From contig NZ_BAABLK010000036.1 of the NCBI RefSeq assembly GCF_039544305.1, positions 55,445-119,444 of the forward strand: a stretch of 64,000 nucleotides of DNA. The letters run 5' to 3'. Origin of the DNA: Paeniglutamicibacter antarcticus_C. Lineage in GTDB: Bacteria; Actinomycetota; Actinomycetes; Actinomycetales; Micrococcaceae. Below, piece after piece: positions 1 through 8,473 of the stretch (position 1 is the stretch's first letter; each line of letters starts with the position of its first letter). The notes under the pieces are model-generated. The model did not search any database, had not been told where the DNA came from, and saw nothing but the letters and a program-made list of their open reading frames with translations. The translations under genes and the position numbers were made by a program.

Positions 1-169
1 TCGGCTGACGCGGTGCTTGATTCGATTATCCCGCCTTTGTCTCCCGCAGCGGACATCGTGACCGGATGCGACGAACAGGACCTCTGGGCTGCCTGCCGGT
101 TTCGCCCCCTGGGATGCCGTTGAGGTTCCGCTGTAGGCCAATCCTCGCCGCGGTCCGGGCACGAAGGCA

Positions 170-210
170 GGGACCGCGCACACATCCCCCAAGAATGTGT
201 GCGCGGTCCC
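170..210 (-). terminator. Hairpin terminator after the distal subtilase gene
   Basis: A perfect 16-bp inverted repeat (GGGACCGCGCACACAT at 170-185, its complement at 195-210) with a 9-nt loop lies 18 nt past the stop codon of the subtilase gene at 229. There is no clear U-run on the minus strand, so it is terminator-like by stem strength and position only. Positions 1-169 to its left show no gene I can support. Confidence 0.6.
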
Positions 211-228
211 TTCCTTGGTGTTGCCGCC

Positions 229-2328
229 TCAGCGCACGAGGATCGTGATCGTCTTGCTCTCCCTCTCGACAAAGACGGTGTCCCCCGCCGTGGTATCCGG
301 TGCCTGCGCCGGCATGGCCACTGGTGCGGATTCGTATCCCGAGTCCGAGCCTTCGACCGTCTGCACCGTCTCGTTGATTCCCTGTGCCTCTTCCATCGTC
401 TCGCCGACCGGCTCCATGGCTCCGAGCGGATGCAGCGGTGCCCCCGGACGCCAGTAGGTGTATCCCCAGCTGGCGGACCATTTGGTGGACCAGCGGGACC
501 TGTTCCCGTTGGCCCGCAGCAAGACGTTGGTAAACCGGACATCGTTCCCGCTGCGTGCGGTCATCACCGGGCCGGGGTTCCCGGCGAAGGTGAACTCCTC
601 GAGCACCGCGCCGTTGGGTGCGTGTGAGCGGAACGTCAGCGAATTCAGCCGCACCGTGTTGATCCCCGGGTTGTAGATCCGGATATTGGCGCGGATGTAG
701 GTGTCCCGCCCGGAACCCAGGAAGACCGGGGCGACCTGGATCGAGGAGAAGATCCTCGAGGCGGCCTCGAGGGCGGCACGGGCATCGATCCGCCCGAACC
801 CGAAGTGCTCATCGCGGCCAGCGGAGCCAAGTTCCCGCGCGGTGAGCTTGATGATGTCTTCAACCTCCCAGGAACGCAGCGCGGGATCAACTGCCAGGAT
901 CAGTGCCATCAGGCCCGCTACGTGCGGGGTCGCCGAGGAGGTTCCATTGAAGTTGTTCACGTAGTTGCCACTGCTATAGCCGCCGGAGCCCATGATGTCG
1001 GTGGTCGGGATCTTGACCCCCGGGGCCACGACGTCGACCTGCGGGCCGTAGTTCGATCCCCACCAGTTTTCACCGTCGAGACTTGTCTTGCTCTTGCGCT
1101 GGTCCCACTGGTTGGACGCCCCCACGGCGAGAAACCCCGGAATCGAGGACGAAAGCCGGGCGGGGTAGCCGACGCCGCGCCAGTCGTCGTTGCCCGTGGC
1201 TGCGGCGATCGGGGTTCCGAGTCCGCCGCGCCCGTGGCTTTGGGCGTAGCGGAAAGCGGTGGACACCACGGTACTGGCCCCGGTGCCCCAGGAATTGGAC
1301 AGGACATCGGCGCCGAGGTCCACCGCCTTGCGCACTCCGGCTGCAATGACGGCATCGGTGGTTGACCAGTAGCCCCCACCGATACCGTAGGCGATGCGGA
1401 TGTGCCGGATCTTGCTCAACGGTGCGACCCCGGCAACACCCCGGCCGTTGTTTGCGGTCGCCGCAACGATCCCGGCGCAGGCCACCCCGTGGCCGTCGGC
1501 CGGCTTAGGGGTCGGGTTCGAGTCGTTGAATCGGGCGTCGAAGCCCGGCGCAAGGACGTAGTCCTCATGCGCGTTGCCTCCCTCGTCAATGACTGCCACC
1601 GAGATCGCCGAGCTGCCGCGGGAGATGTCCCATGCCTCGGGGCAGCGGATCCTTGCGATTCCCCATTGCGCCACGAGCAGCGGGTCGTTGGGGGTGTACG
1701 TGGGACCTACGGCCTCGGAGGAATCGGGTGCGACCAGTTCCTCAAGCTCGTCGAGCTCCTCAGCGGGGGCGGAGAGCCGCGGTTCCAGCCGCACGAAGTT
1801 CGGGACCGCGTACTCGACGCCGGCCGCCTCGTGCAGTTCGTTGGCGATGGCCACCGCTGGGTCCTTCCCGCCCGCTGTGCGCACCACGCTCGCGCCCGGT
1901 TCCGGGTAGTCCTCCTGGAGAACCTCCAGGCGGTGCTTCTTGAGCAAACGCGCGGCGACATCGGTTCCGGGTTTGAACTTGATGATGATTTCGCCCTGGT
2001 CGATCAGTGCCGTCGGCGCATTCGCGCCGTCCTGGGCCGGTTCATAGATATCCGGACCGGCGGCTTCCCCTGCCACAGCGCGCATCCCGGCAGCCGACGC
2101 AGAGGCGGCCGCGGCGTCCTCGACGCGGAAGACCACGAGATCCTTGTCTTCGATCCTGAGCACCTGCAAAGGTCGCTGCGGGTCCGCGGATGCCGCGGCG
2201 GAGCGGGAAACCATGGATTCGGCTTCCTCGGGAGTCGCTCTCACGGCAATGAAATGCCTCGATGCTGCAAGCGGGACCCGCTCGCCGTCGGCGTAGTAGT
2301 AGGCCGGGGCCTGGATGTTCTCGGACAT
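229..2328 (-). CDS. S8 family subtilisin-like serine protease (distal subtilase of the island)
   Basis: Predicted subtilase of 699 residues. Residues 1-185 form an N-terminal extension whose second half (about 112-180, beginning GEIIIKFKPG) looks like a fervidolysin-type pro-domain. The catalytic domain follows with Asp248 (in IDEG rather than the usual DTG or DSG), His280 in GHGV, oxyanion Asn380 and nucleophile Ser464 in GTSSATPH. A C-terminal beta-type region of about 160 residues has no recognised name. There is no signal peptide or membrane segment, so it probably acts in the cytoplasm. The ATG has a GAGGAG ribosome site. It lies downstream of the CHAT gene but has its own promoter with the motif also found before the island's first gene. 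Substrate is unknown; protease identity is firm. Confidence 0.9.
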   Translation of the reverse strand: MSENIQAPAYYYADGERVPLAASRHFIAVRATPEEAESMVSRSAAASADPQRPLQVLRIEDKDLVVFRVEDAAAASASAAGMRAVAGEAAGPDIYEPAQDGANAPTALIDQGEIIIKFKPGTDVAARLLKKHRLEVLQEDYPEPGASVVRTAGGKDPAVAIANELHEAAGVEYAVPNFVRLEPRLSAPAEELDELEELVAPDSSEAVGPTYTPNDPLLVAQWGIARIRCPEAWDISRGSSAISVAVIDEGGNAHEDYVLAPGFDARFNDSNPTPKPADGHGVACAGIVAATANNGRGVAGVAPLSKIRHIRIAYGIGGGYWSTTDAVIAAGVRKAVDLGADVLSNSWGTGASTVVSTAFRYAQSHGRGGLGTPIAAATGNDDWRGVGYPARLSSSIPGFLAVGASNQWDQRKSKTSLDGENWWGSNYGPQVDVVAPGVKIPTTDIMGSGGYSSGNYVNNFNGTSSATPHVAGLMALILAVDPALRSWEVEDIIKLTARELGSAGRDEHFGFGRIDARAALEAASRIFSSIQVAPVFLGSGRDTYIRANIRIYNPGINTVRLNSLTFRSHAPNGAVLEEFTFAGNPGPVMTARSGNDVRFTNVLLRANGNRSRWSTKWSASWGYTYWRPGAPLHPLGAMEPVGETMEEAQGINETVQTVEGSDSGYESAPVAMPAQAPDTTAGDTVFVERESKTITILVR

Positions 2329-2380
2329 GGGACTGCTCCTCTAAGGATATTTCGTGCAACGCCCCTTTGCGTCACACACC

Positions 2381-2411
2381 CTAGGAGCATCCGGTGCCGC
2401 CGGTGATACAT
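2381..2411 (-). promoter_or_regulatory. Putative ECF-sigma promoter of the distal subtilase
   Basis: Read on the minus strand, ATGTATCACCG is followed after 13 nt by CTCCTA. The same two blocks with the same 13-nt spacing occur upstream of the first gene of the island at 7449-7480. The element lies 53 nt upstream of the subtilase start, in a 103-bp gap after the CHAT gene. I read it as the -35 and -10 elements recognised by the ECF sigma factor encoded in the same island. That assignment is inference; the repeated arrangement is seen directly. Confidence 0.6.
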
Positions 2412-2431
2412 GGCGGGCCGAAACCATCGGA

Positions 2432-4918
2432 TCAGTCCTTCGTCCCTGCCCGCCAGCTGGAACCGAACCAGGCGAAGCTTCGCTCCAGCAGCCCGTCGGA
2501 TGCCGCGGCAAGGGCTTCGGCGCCGTCTTGGCCCTCGGCGAGCCTACTGTGCAGCCGGCCCATGGTCCTTGCAGCCAAGGCATCGGGAACGTCCGTCAGC
2601 GGTGCCACGACGGCGCGCACCCCCATCGCAAGCAGGCTTGAGGTCAGGCCCAGCGCCTCATCCCCGGGACGCAACCGGCCTCGGCCGGCACCACATGCGG
2701 AGAGCACCACCAGCGAGGCGCGGATCCCCACATGTTCCAGCTCGTGGGCGAATAGCTTTCCGCCGTGCAGCCACAGCGAGGAGAACAACGGGCTGTCCTC
2801 CCGGTGCTGCCCGTGGGCCGCGATGTGTACGACATCACAGGAAGCCAGTGCCGCCTTGACGGCAACGGGTTCAGCTTCGATCGTGTGGGCATCGACCCAG
2901 CTGCCGGCCACCGCGGCGCACTCCGCCGCGGCCTGGGCGAGTCCGGGACCGGCGACCACTGCCACCCGCGGCGCCCCAGCCAGACGGACGGCTCCGGTGG
3001 TGAAGGTGCCTACTGAACGGCTGAGGGTCACGGCGCGTTCCTGCAACCTCGGCAGCATGCCCCAAGGCAGCCGGGCCAGTTCGCCGCTCGGGACGATGAC
3101 CAGTGCTCCTGCACCGAGCTCGCGGGGCAGGAGCAACCCATCGAGAGATTCCAGCGATGCATGAAGGGAGGAGAGCACCGCCGCCACGAGGGCACCGGGA
3201 GGTGCATGGCCGGCCGCGGAGGCATCGGCGATGGTTTGCTCCACCGCTAAGGAGATCTCCGCACGTTTCCCGAGCCGCAGCAATCTTGCCGGTGAGCCCG
3301 GTTCCACGTGCACCAAGTGCAGCGTGTCCTTGGACCAGAAGTAGCTCAGCACGCTTGCCGTTCCAAGTGACGCGCGGGTCAGCCGCCCTGGCTTACCCAC
3401 CTCCTGGCGTGCCCGGTGCCCCCAGTGGAGTTCGCGCAGCGCCCTTTCGACACCGCCGAGGATCGTGCGCAGCTCCACGGCGCGGACGGGGTCCGCGGTG
3501 CGCAGCTCCTCGTGGTGGCGTCGAAGGTCGGAGAACAACGCGGCGACCGACGCGTCGGTCGCCGGGACGACCGAGGGCACCGCGCCCAGCGCCGCCCTCC
3601 AGCGTTCGGTCGCCAGCAAGGCTTCCCAGCCACCACCTTGCGCTGCTCGTTCCAGGTCGACCCGCACGACGGGGGCCAGATGGATGGCGACGGCGGTACG
3701 CAGATCCAGGCTGGCCATGCCTGCCCTCACTGCGGCAGTGTCAGCGGCCGCCGCACGAAGCAGCCGGCCTCGGCTTGACGGGTCGGTAGCCGTTGAAAGC
3801 TGGGCCAAGATGGCCAATACCCTGGTGGCCAGGTACGGAGAGGATCGCATCCGCCGCAGGCAGCTGGCAACCTGCGGGTCCGGGACTGCATTTGGACTGC
3901 GGGCAGCGGCGATGAGTTCCAGGGCGGAGGCCCGGTCAGCAAGCCATGGCCGCTCAGCTGCACGGGCGTCGGCGGCGAGGTCCGCGGCTTGGGCGGCGAG
4001 CCCTGCTGCGGGATCGCCGGGGCCCAGGAGCAGTGCCTCGAGCCTGACGGTACGGGCTTCTTGGGCTCGGGTGTCTTCCCCGCGCACCGCGGCATCGTGA
4101 ATGACCTCCTCGGCGAGGCGGACAGCGTCTTGGATACGCCCGGCCAGTGCGGCGCATCGGGCTTGGTCAAGCCGGGCCTCGGCCCATTCCTCGGCCAGGC
4201 CGGCCAGGCGCAGGCCGTGAGCTGCCATCTCGAAGAGCTCGGCGGCCTCCTCGATGAGGCCTGCCTCCAACAGCACGCGGGCCCTGTCATGCCGGGCGAC
4301 CGAGCGGTCCACATCAATCTCCAGCGCGTCCGCCTCCGCCATGGCACCCAAGGCGCCGGGCAGATCTCCGCGCAGGTATTGGACAAAGCCGAGGTTGTGC
4401 AGCGCCATGAACCTGTACGCGGGGGTCTCGCGCCCCAGCTCGGCCGCTGAGCCCAGGTCCTCGGCGGCTTCCGCCAGCGCACCGGTCCGCGACCCGATCG
4501 TTCCCTTGTTCAGCAGCAACCGGACCCGGTCTTCGCGCGTCAGCGCCGAGGAGAATCGGGCGGCGGACCGCAGCTGCCCCAGCGCGTCCTCGAAGTTTCC
4601 CGCACGAGCCTCAAGCACTCCGGCCTGGAGATGGGCGAGCGCCCGGATATCTTCGCGTCCCGCCGCGACCGCTTTGGAGAGCACCGTCTCGATCTCTTCA
4701 TGCGCCGCCGAAAGCCCTCGATCATCAAAGGTCAGCCAGGACCCGGTGAGGCTGATACGCAGGCCAAGTTCGAACCCGTCCGCCTCCGGCGCCCGTCCCA
4801 GCTGCCACCGGGCTTCGTCGAGCCGTTGGCGTGCCTCGGTGAGCCGGTAAGCCGCGATGGCCATCCGTGCCTGGCGGTATGCATTGGCTGCGGCGTCGAG
4901 GTGGTCAGCTGATGGCAT
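2432..4918 (-). CDS. TPR-CHAT domain protein (caspase-like putative cysteine protease)
   Basis: This 828-residue protein has an N-terminal half of alanine- and leucine-rich helical repeats of TPR type (roughly residues 10-400) and a C-terminal CHAT domain (about 560-828). The CHAT dyad is intact: His702 in HIAAHG and Cys742 in LSACGAG, followed by a GDEALGL helix. CHAT proteins are caspase-HetF-associated peptidases of clan CD; several act in bacterial defence or cell death, usually with a repeat domain as sensor. No signal peptide or membrane segment is visible. The start lies 1 nt after the stop of the 157-residue gene, so it is the last gene of the subtilase-sigma operon. Its target is unknown; the two subtilases are obvious candidates to test. 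Confidence 0.88.
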   Translation of the reverse strand: MPSADHLDAAANAYRQARMAIAAYRLTEARQRLDEARWQLGRAPEADGFELGLRISLTGSWLTFDDRGLSAAHEEIETVLSKAVAAGREDIRALAHLQAGVLEARAGNFEDALGQLRSAARFSSALTREDRVRLLLNKGTIGSRTGALAEAAEDLGSAAELGRETPAYRFMALHNLGFVQYLRGDLPGALGAMAEADALEIDVDRSVARHDRARVLLEAGLIEEAAELFEMAAHGLRLAGLAEEWAEARLDQARCAALAGRIQDAVRLAEEVIHDAAVRGEDTRAQEARTVRLEALLLGPGDPAAGLAAQAADLAADARAAERPWLADRASALELIAAARSPNAVPDPQVASCLRRMRSSPYLATRVLAILAQLSTATDPSSRGRLLRAAAADTAAVRAGMASLDLRTAVAIHLAPVVRVDLERAAQGGGWEALLATERWRAALGAVPSVVPATDASVAALFSDLRRHHEELRTADPVRAVELRTILGGVERALRELHWGHRARQEVGKPGRLTRASLGTASVLSYFWSKDTLHLVHVEPGSPARLLRLGKRAEISLAVEQTIADASAAGHAPPGALVAAVLSSLHASLESLDGLLLPRELGAGALVIVPSGELARLPWGMLPRLQERAVTLSRSVGTFTTGAVRLAGAPRVAVVAGPGLAQAAAECAAVAGSWVDAHTIEAEPVAVKAALASCDVVHIAAHGQHREDSPLFSSLWLHGGKLFAHELEHVGIRASLVVLSACGAGRGRLRPGDEALGLTSSLLAMGVRAVVAPLTDVPDALAARTMGRLHSRLAEGQDGAEALAAASDGLLERSFAWFGSSWRAGTKD

Positions 4919-4919
4919 C

Positions 4920-5393
4920 TCAGAACTCGATCACCGGCGTCAGGACAGCTTTGGCCTGCGGGTCGGCAGGTTGGAGCAGGAACCGTATCCGGCCATGCGG
5001 GATCGCTCGCCAGAGCAGGCGGCCGTGCGCATCCGAGGTGGCCCAATGCGCGATGCTGCCCGCGTAGAGGGCGACTTGGAGTCCGCCGCCGGTGACCCAT
5101 CCGTCCACGCGCAGCCCGCCGTCCTCGTCCGGGGCAGTGCGGACCATCAGTTGCAGAGCCGAGCTGGTGAAGGTGATCGAATCGGTGGGACTGGCGTCGG
5201 TGGAACGCAGTGCCGGCATCTGAGCTTCCAACAGGGTCGCCAGCTCCGCGTCGAGTGCGGCGTGGGACAGCGCGAAAAGAACTTCCCCGTCCAATGAGGA
5301 TGGCGGCGGATCGATGGCATCGTAGATTTCGGCGATACCCTCCAGCAGATCGGCGTCGAGCTCGTCCGGAGGCTGCTCGTGCGAGTTGTTCAT
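4920..5393 (-). CDS. 157-residue protein of unknown function between ECF sigma and CHAT genes
   Basis: The start codon overlaps the sigma-factor stop (ATGA), so translation is coupled and upstream in-frame starts are unlikely. The N-terminal part (about 1-60) is acidic and helical with a DPPPSSL stretch; the C-terminal part (about 70-157) looks like a small beta domain with the pattern of a carboxypeptidase-regulatory or transthyretin-like fold (VDGWVTGG, then DAHGRLLWRAIPHG). No membrane segment or zinc-finger cysteines are present, so it is not a classical ZAS or membrane anti-sigma factor. I recall similar proteins next to ECF genes in other actinomycetes but cannot confirm that here. Position suggests a sigma-factor partner or an adaptor to the CHAT protein; function is not established. 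Confidence 0.75.
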   Translation of the reverse strand: MNNSHEQPPDELDADLLEGIAEIYDAIDPPPSSLDGEVLFALSHAALDAELATLLEAQMPALRSTDASPTDSITFTSSALQLMVRTAPDEDGGLRVDGWVTGGGLQVALYAGSIAHWATSDAHGRLLWRAIPHGRIRFLLQPADPQAKAVLTPVIEF

Positions 5394-5971
5394 GGTGTGC
5401 TCCAAGTGGGGTCGGCGGCGAGTGAGATCCGCAGCGCAGCCAGGCAACGGCCTCGGGTGGGGCCGATTGAACCAACCGGGATGCCCAGCGCTGCCGATAG
5501 CGAAGCGTAGTCCGGCGGCCCCCCGCGGCTGATGACGCGCAAGATCGCCTGGCATCGCGGGGTCAGGCTTGAAACGTGGCTCCAGAGCGCGCGCTGGGAT
5601 TCGTTGCGAAGCAGGGCATCGGCCGGACCGGGGCGCGGATCCTGCGGCATGTTTTCAAGTGCCGGTGGTTCCCAGGGCGTGCTGCGCCCACGCTCGCGAG
5701 CCACGCGCCATGCCTCACGGCGCACCGTGGTGCCCAACCAGGCGAGCACCGTCTGCGGGTCCCGGATCCCGTCGGCCGCATCGACCAGGCGCAGCCACGC
5801 TGTCTGGACAACGTCTTCGGCATCGGTGCGCTCGAGCCTGCAGGCCCGGGCCAGATGCCACAGGGTGGGGTTCAACAGCCTCACCAGTGGTTCGATCTTC
5901 CCGCGCCGGCCCTCACGGAACTCCTGGAACAATGCCGCGGCCTCGTCGACAAGACCAGTGCCCTGTGTCAT
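5390..5971 (-). CDS. ECF-type RNA polymerase sigma factor
   Basis: A 193-residue sigma-70 family protein with region 2 at about residues 25-95 (including DAEDVVQTAWLRLV and a region 2.4 WLGTTVRREAWR) and region 4 at about 130-185 (TPRCQAILRV, then a helix-turn-helix ending in SIGPTRGRCLAAL). It would direct polymerase to a small regulon. The ATG chosen overlaps the subtilase stop as ATGA; an upstream ATG 12 nt earlier is possible but less consistent with the coupling seen in the rest of this operon. No membrane anti-sigma gene is adjacent. The motif shared by the two island promoters is the likely target. Confidence 0.9.
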   Translation of the reverse strand: MTQGTGLVDEAAALFQEFREGRRGKIEPLVRLLNPTLWHLARACRLERTDAEDVVQTAWLRLVDAADGIRDPQTVLAWLGTTVRREAWRVARERGRSTPWEPPALENMPQDPRPGPADALLRNESQRALWSHVSSLTPRCQAILRVISRGGPPDYASLSAALGIPVGSIGPTRGRCLAALRISLAADPTWSTP

Positions 5972-7338
5972 GGCCGTTCCCATCCCAGCGTGTTCTCCAG
6001 CGCCTTCCAGCCGGTCTCAAGGCGTTCGGCAAGCCCCGCGGCGGTGGATCCGGCCACCGAACGTGCCAGCTCCGCGGCAAGGACCGGCCCGGCAAAGGAG
6101 GTGCCGCTCCAGATGCCGAAGCCCCCGGAGTAGTCATCGGGGTCCAGCGTGGCGCGTGCCATCCCGGAGTCCTGCAGGGCAGCGATCATCTGTCGATCCC
6201 CGCGCAGGTGCGTGGGCATCGTGGAGACTAGTGCGGCACCGGGGCGGTGGCAACTCACCCACGGTCCGGCATTGGAGAAGTACGCGACGGTTCCGTCCGG
6301 GTTCAGCGCACCCACCCCGGCCAGGGGCAGCAACGCGGGATCGGCCGGTCCATCGGCAAACCCTGCCGGGTACATTGGAGCGGTGGTGGAGTGGTTGCCT
6401 GCCGAGGCGACGACCATGACCCCGAGTCGCCCGAAACCTTCGAGCATCAGGCGCAGCGGGGCATCGGCAAGGTGGTCGCCCGGTGCCTCGTGGTAGTAGC
6501 CAAGGGACAGGCTGAGCACGTCGATCAGGTTGGTGGCATCCCCGGTGGCAACCGCTTCGTGTTGGAGGGTGAGCAGTGACTGGAGCGTCGCGATCAGGCA
6601 CGATTCGGAGACCACACCGTCATCGGCCATCACCGGAATGCCCAGGATGCGGGCCTCGGGGCAGCGTTGGCGGATGATTCCGGCGATGAAGGTTCCGTGT
6701 CCGGCGAAGGGCAGCAGCGTGCCGTCCAGCGGGTTGCGCACCGGCTCCGGGGTTGCCGAACCACCCACCGTCCCATAACGGCCGAGCAGTTGTCCCTCGA
6801 GGTAGACCTCGGATGTTGCGGTGGCGGGGTCCTGGAACCATGGGTGCTCTTGAAGCCCGGTGTCCGGAACCACGACGACCGGCGTGCGCCCGGCGTCCCT
6901 GATGCCCGCGGCGGGGTCAGGCAGCACCACGGATACCGGCGAGCGCCCTCCCATGCCGGGTGAACCGTAGCTGGTTGCCGGGACTCCCCCGACGCCCGCA
7001 TAGTAGGGAACTCCCGCGTAGTACGGGGTGGCAACCATCGCGTGGTCCAAAGCGACCCCGGCGTCGGCTCCGGTCTTGGCCAGCCGACCGAGCAACCGCC
7101 ACGCGTCGACTTCTTCCACGTCGCCGTGCAGGACGAGCCTGCTGGCCGGCGGCGGGAGTTTGACCTTGGACCTTTCCCACTCAAGTACGATGCCCAGCGG
7201 TTGGGCCTCAACTTTCATTCCCAGCTCCCCAGCCACCTTGTTGATTGATTCGAGGCGGCCGGGGATCTCGCCCGGCCAAGCAGAGAGCAGGAGGGAATCA
7301 GCCACGTAGGAGGTCGCCCCGCCGCCCGGCGGAACCAC
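5968..7338 (-). CDS. S8 family subtilisin-like serine protease (first gene of the ECF-CHAT operon)
   Basis: From the GTG at 7338 the protein has 456 residues with a complete subtilase triad: Asp159 in VPDTG, His214 in FAGHGTFIAG, oxyanion Asn315 in SAGNHS and Ser414 in SGTSFAGP. An N-terminal region of about 150 residues contains a small YYAGV duplication (107-116). It has no signal peptide. The natural start is probably the ATG at 7419, which has a GAGAGG ribosome site and lies about 30 nt after the ECF-type promoter, but that frame meets TAG at 7378-7380 after 13 codons. Translation from 7338 has no clear ribosome site, so the gene may be a pseudogene, leaky, or affected by a sequence error. 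It is coupled by ATGA to the sigma gene. Confidence 0.8.
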   Translation of the reverse strand: MVPPGGGATSYVADSLLLSAWPGEIPGRLESINKVAGELGMKVEAQPLGIVLEWERSKVKLPPPASRLVLHGDVEEVDAWRLLGRLAKTGADAGVALDHAMVATPYYAGVPYYAGVGGVPATSYGSPGMGGRSPVSVVLPDPAAGIRDAGRTPVVVVPDTGLQEHPWFQDPATATSEVYLEGQLLGRYGTVGGSATPEPVRNPLDGTLLPFAGHGTFIAGIIRQRCPEARILGIPVMADDGVVSESCLIATLQSLLTLQHEAVATGDATNLIDVLSLSLGYYHEAPGDHLADAPLRLMLEGFGRLGVMVVASAGNHSTTAPMYPAGFADGPADPALLPLAGVGALNPDGTVAYFSNAGPWVSCHRPGAALVSTMPTHLRGDRQMIAALQDSGMARATLDPDDYSGGFGIWSGTSFAGPVLAAELARSVAGSTAAGLAERLETGWKALENTLGWERP

Positions 7339-7419
7339 GGCCCTCAGGTTCCAGGCCGCTGCGACCTGCAGGTCGATCTACGGGAACGGATTGCTGGCGA
7401 CGTTCCTTTGCTCCATCAT
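7339..7419 (-). other. 5-prime extension of the subtilase frame interrupted by an amber codon
   Basis: The sequence ATGATGGAG at 7419-7411 follows GAGAGG with suitable spacing and is in frame with the subtilase coding region. The frame encodes MMEQRNVASNPFP and then reads TAG (7378-7380), after which it continues open as IDLQVAAAWNLRAV into the annotated protein. The residues after the stop read like continuous protein, which suggests the stop interrupts a once-intact gene. Confidence 0.7.
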
Positions 7420-7448
7420 GGCGGTCCTCTCAGAAGTTGTACCTGAGT

Positions 7449-7480
7449 CTTAGGAGGGGCGTGGCTCGACGGTGATACAT
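7449..7480 (-). promoter_or_regulatory. Putative autoregulated ECF-sigma promoter of the subtilase-sigma-CHAT operon
   Basis: On the minus strand ATGTATCACCG (7470-7480) is followed after 13 nt by CTCCTA (7451-7456), matching the element before the distal subtilase in both sequence and spacing. A transcript starting about 7 nt past the second block would have a short leader ending at the ATG at 7419. The stretch 7481-7726 upstream holds no gene I can support. Confidence 0.6.
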
Positions 7481-7726
7481 CCGCGGTCAAAAAGAGCGCC
7501 CGGCCCCGTTCCACTTGGCTAGGAGCCTACCCGTGATCCGTGCCCTTGGCTCCAGTGAAGGCCGATCCCTTGGGCGAGGGCGCATCATAGGAGCCTGCGG
7601 TCACTGAACCAGGCACCGCTTCGGCACCACTTCACGGGCGCTGGCGAGCAACCGTTTCGGGACCGGGCACCAGCGCTTGCGGCGGTTGAAATGTCCCATG
7701 CAGGTTGGTCCGAATTTGTCCGCTGC

Positions 7727-8077
7727 CTAGTCCAAGCAGAGAAATGGTGCGAACGGCTGGACGGGACTGCCCTTCAGTTGTGCGCGGAACTCGTCGCTGA
7801 GCTCCCCGAGGAGTTCGCCGTGGACCGAGGCTGTGGCCATGATGGCGGCCGAGAGCTCATCGCCGATGTGCGTGGAGTGATCCATCAAGGCCTGGGCATC
7901 GACGTACTCCTCGACGACGATGGCCTCGGATTGCTCCGCGTTGATAAAGATGTCGTATCGCAGGGTGCCGGTATCATGTTTCTGCACGATCTGCCTGCAC
8001 TTGCCTGACAAGCGCTTGAACTCCTCAATCTTGCCCTCATGAAATTTGAAGTGCGCAATGCCGAGAAGTCCACTCAT
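7727..8077 (-). CDS. ABM-domain putative quinol monooxygenase
   Basis: A 116-residue protein of the antibiotic biosynthesis monooxygenase (ABM, YgiN-like) fold, a ferredoxin-like dimer that usually oxidises quinols or related small aromatics. Visible family features are the N-terminal strand GIAHFKFHEGKIEEF, the TLRYDIF strand and the VVEEYVDAQALMDHSTH segment typical of the ligand pocket. GGAGGG lies 9 nt before the ATG at 8077, which favours this start over one 9 nt upstream that would abut the ribosome site. It stands alone on this strand, so substrate cannot be deduced from context. Confidence 0.8.
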   Translation of the reverse strand: MSGLLGIAHFKFHEGKIEEFKRLSGKCRQIVQKHDTGTLRYDIFINAEQSEAIVVEEYVDAQALMDHSTHIGDELSAAIMATASVHGELLGELSDEFRAQLKGSPVQPFAPFLCLD

Positions 8078-8473
8078 AGATTTCATCCCTCCATCGATGT
8101 TGGCCGGCGTCCGAGGACCCCGGATAGTTCCGCTGGTGGTATCAACATACCGGAACCACCCACAGCACGGCAGCTACCTGCCCGGCGATAAGCCGTCGGC
8201 CAAACCACAGGAAACCCGGCATCGCAGCCGGCGCCCGGACACGCGGGCTCCCCGCATGCCCACGTCATCGGGTGGAAGCACGTAGTCCGCTCCGGAAGGA
8301 TCTTCGGGGATGGCGAATCGTCGTTCCGTGCCTCTGGGCATTCTTCTCACGCCCCAAGGATGCCGATGCGAAGGACATTGTGCCATCCTTTGCACTGGCA
8401 CTGCGGCAGTCTTTCGAGAGCGGGAGGCACGAGCTACGCTTGCCCCTTGTTGGAACACATCCTCGGTATACGG
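8078..8473. other. Non-coding gap of about 400 bp
   Basis: This stretch separates the ABM gene from the divergent metallo-hydrolase gene and should hold both promoters. Open frames exist on both strands but have the composition of high-GC shadow frames and resemble no family I know. No strong repeat or operator is apparent by eye. Confidence 0.5.
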
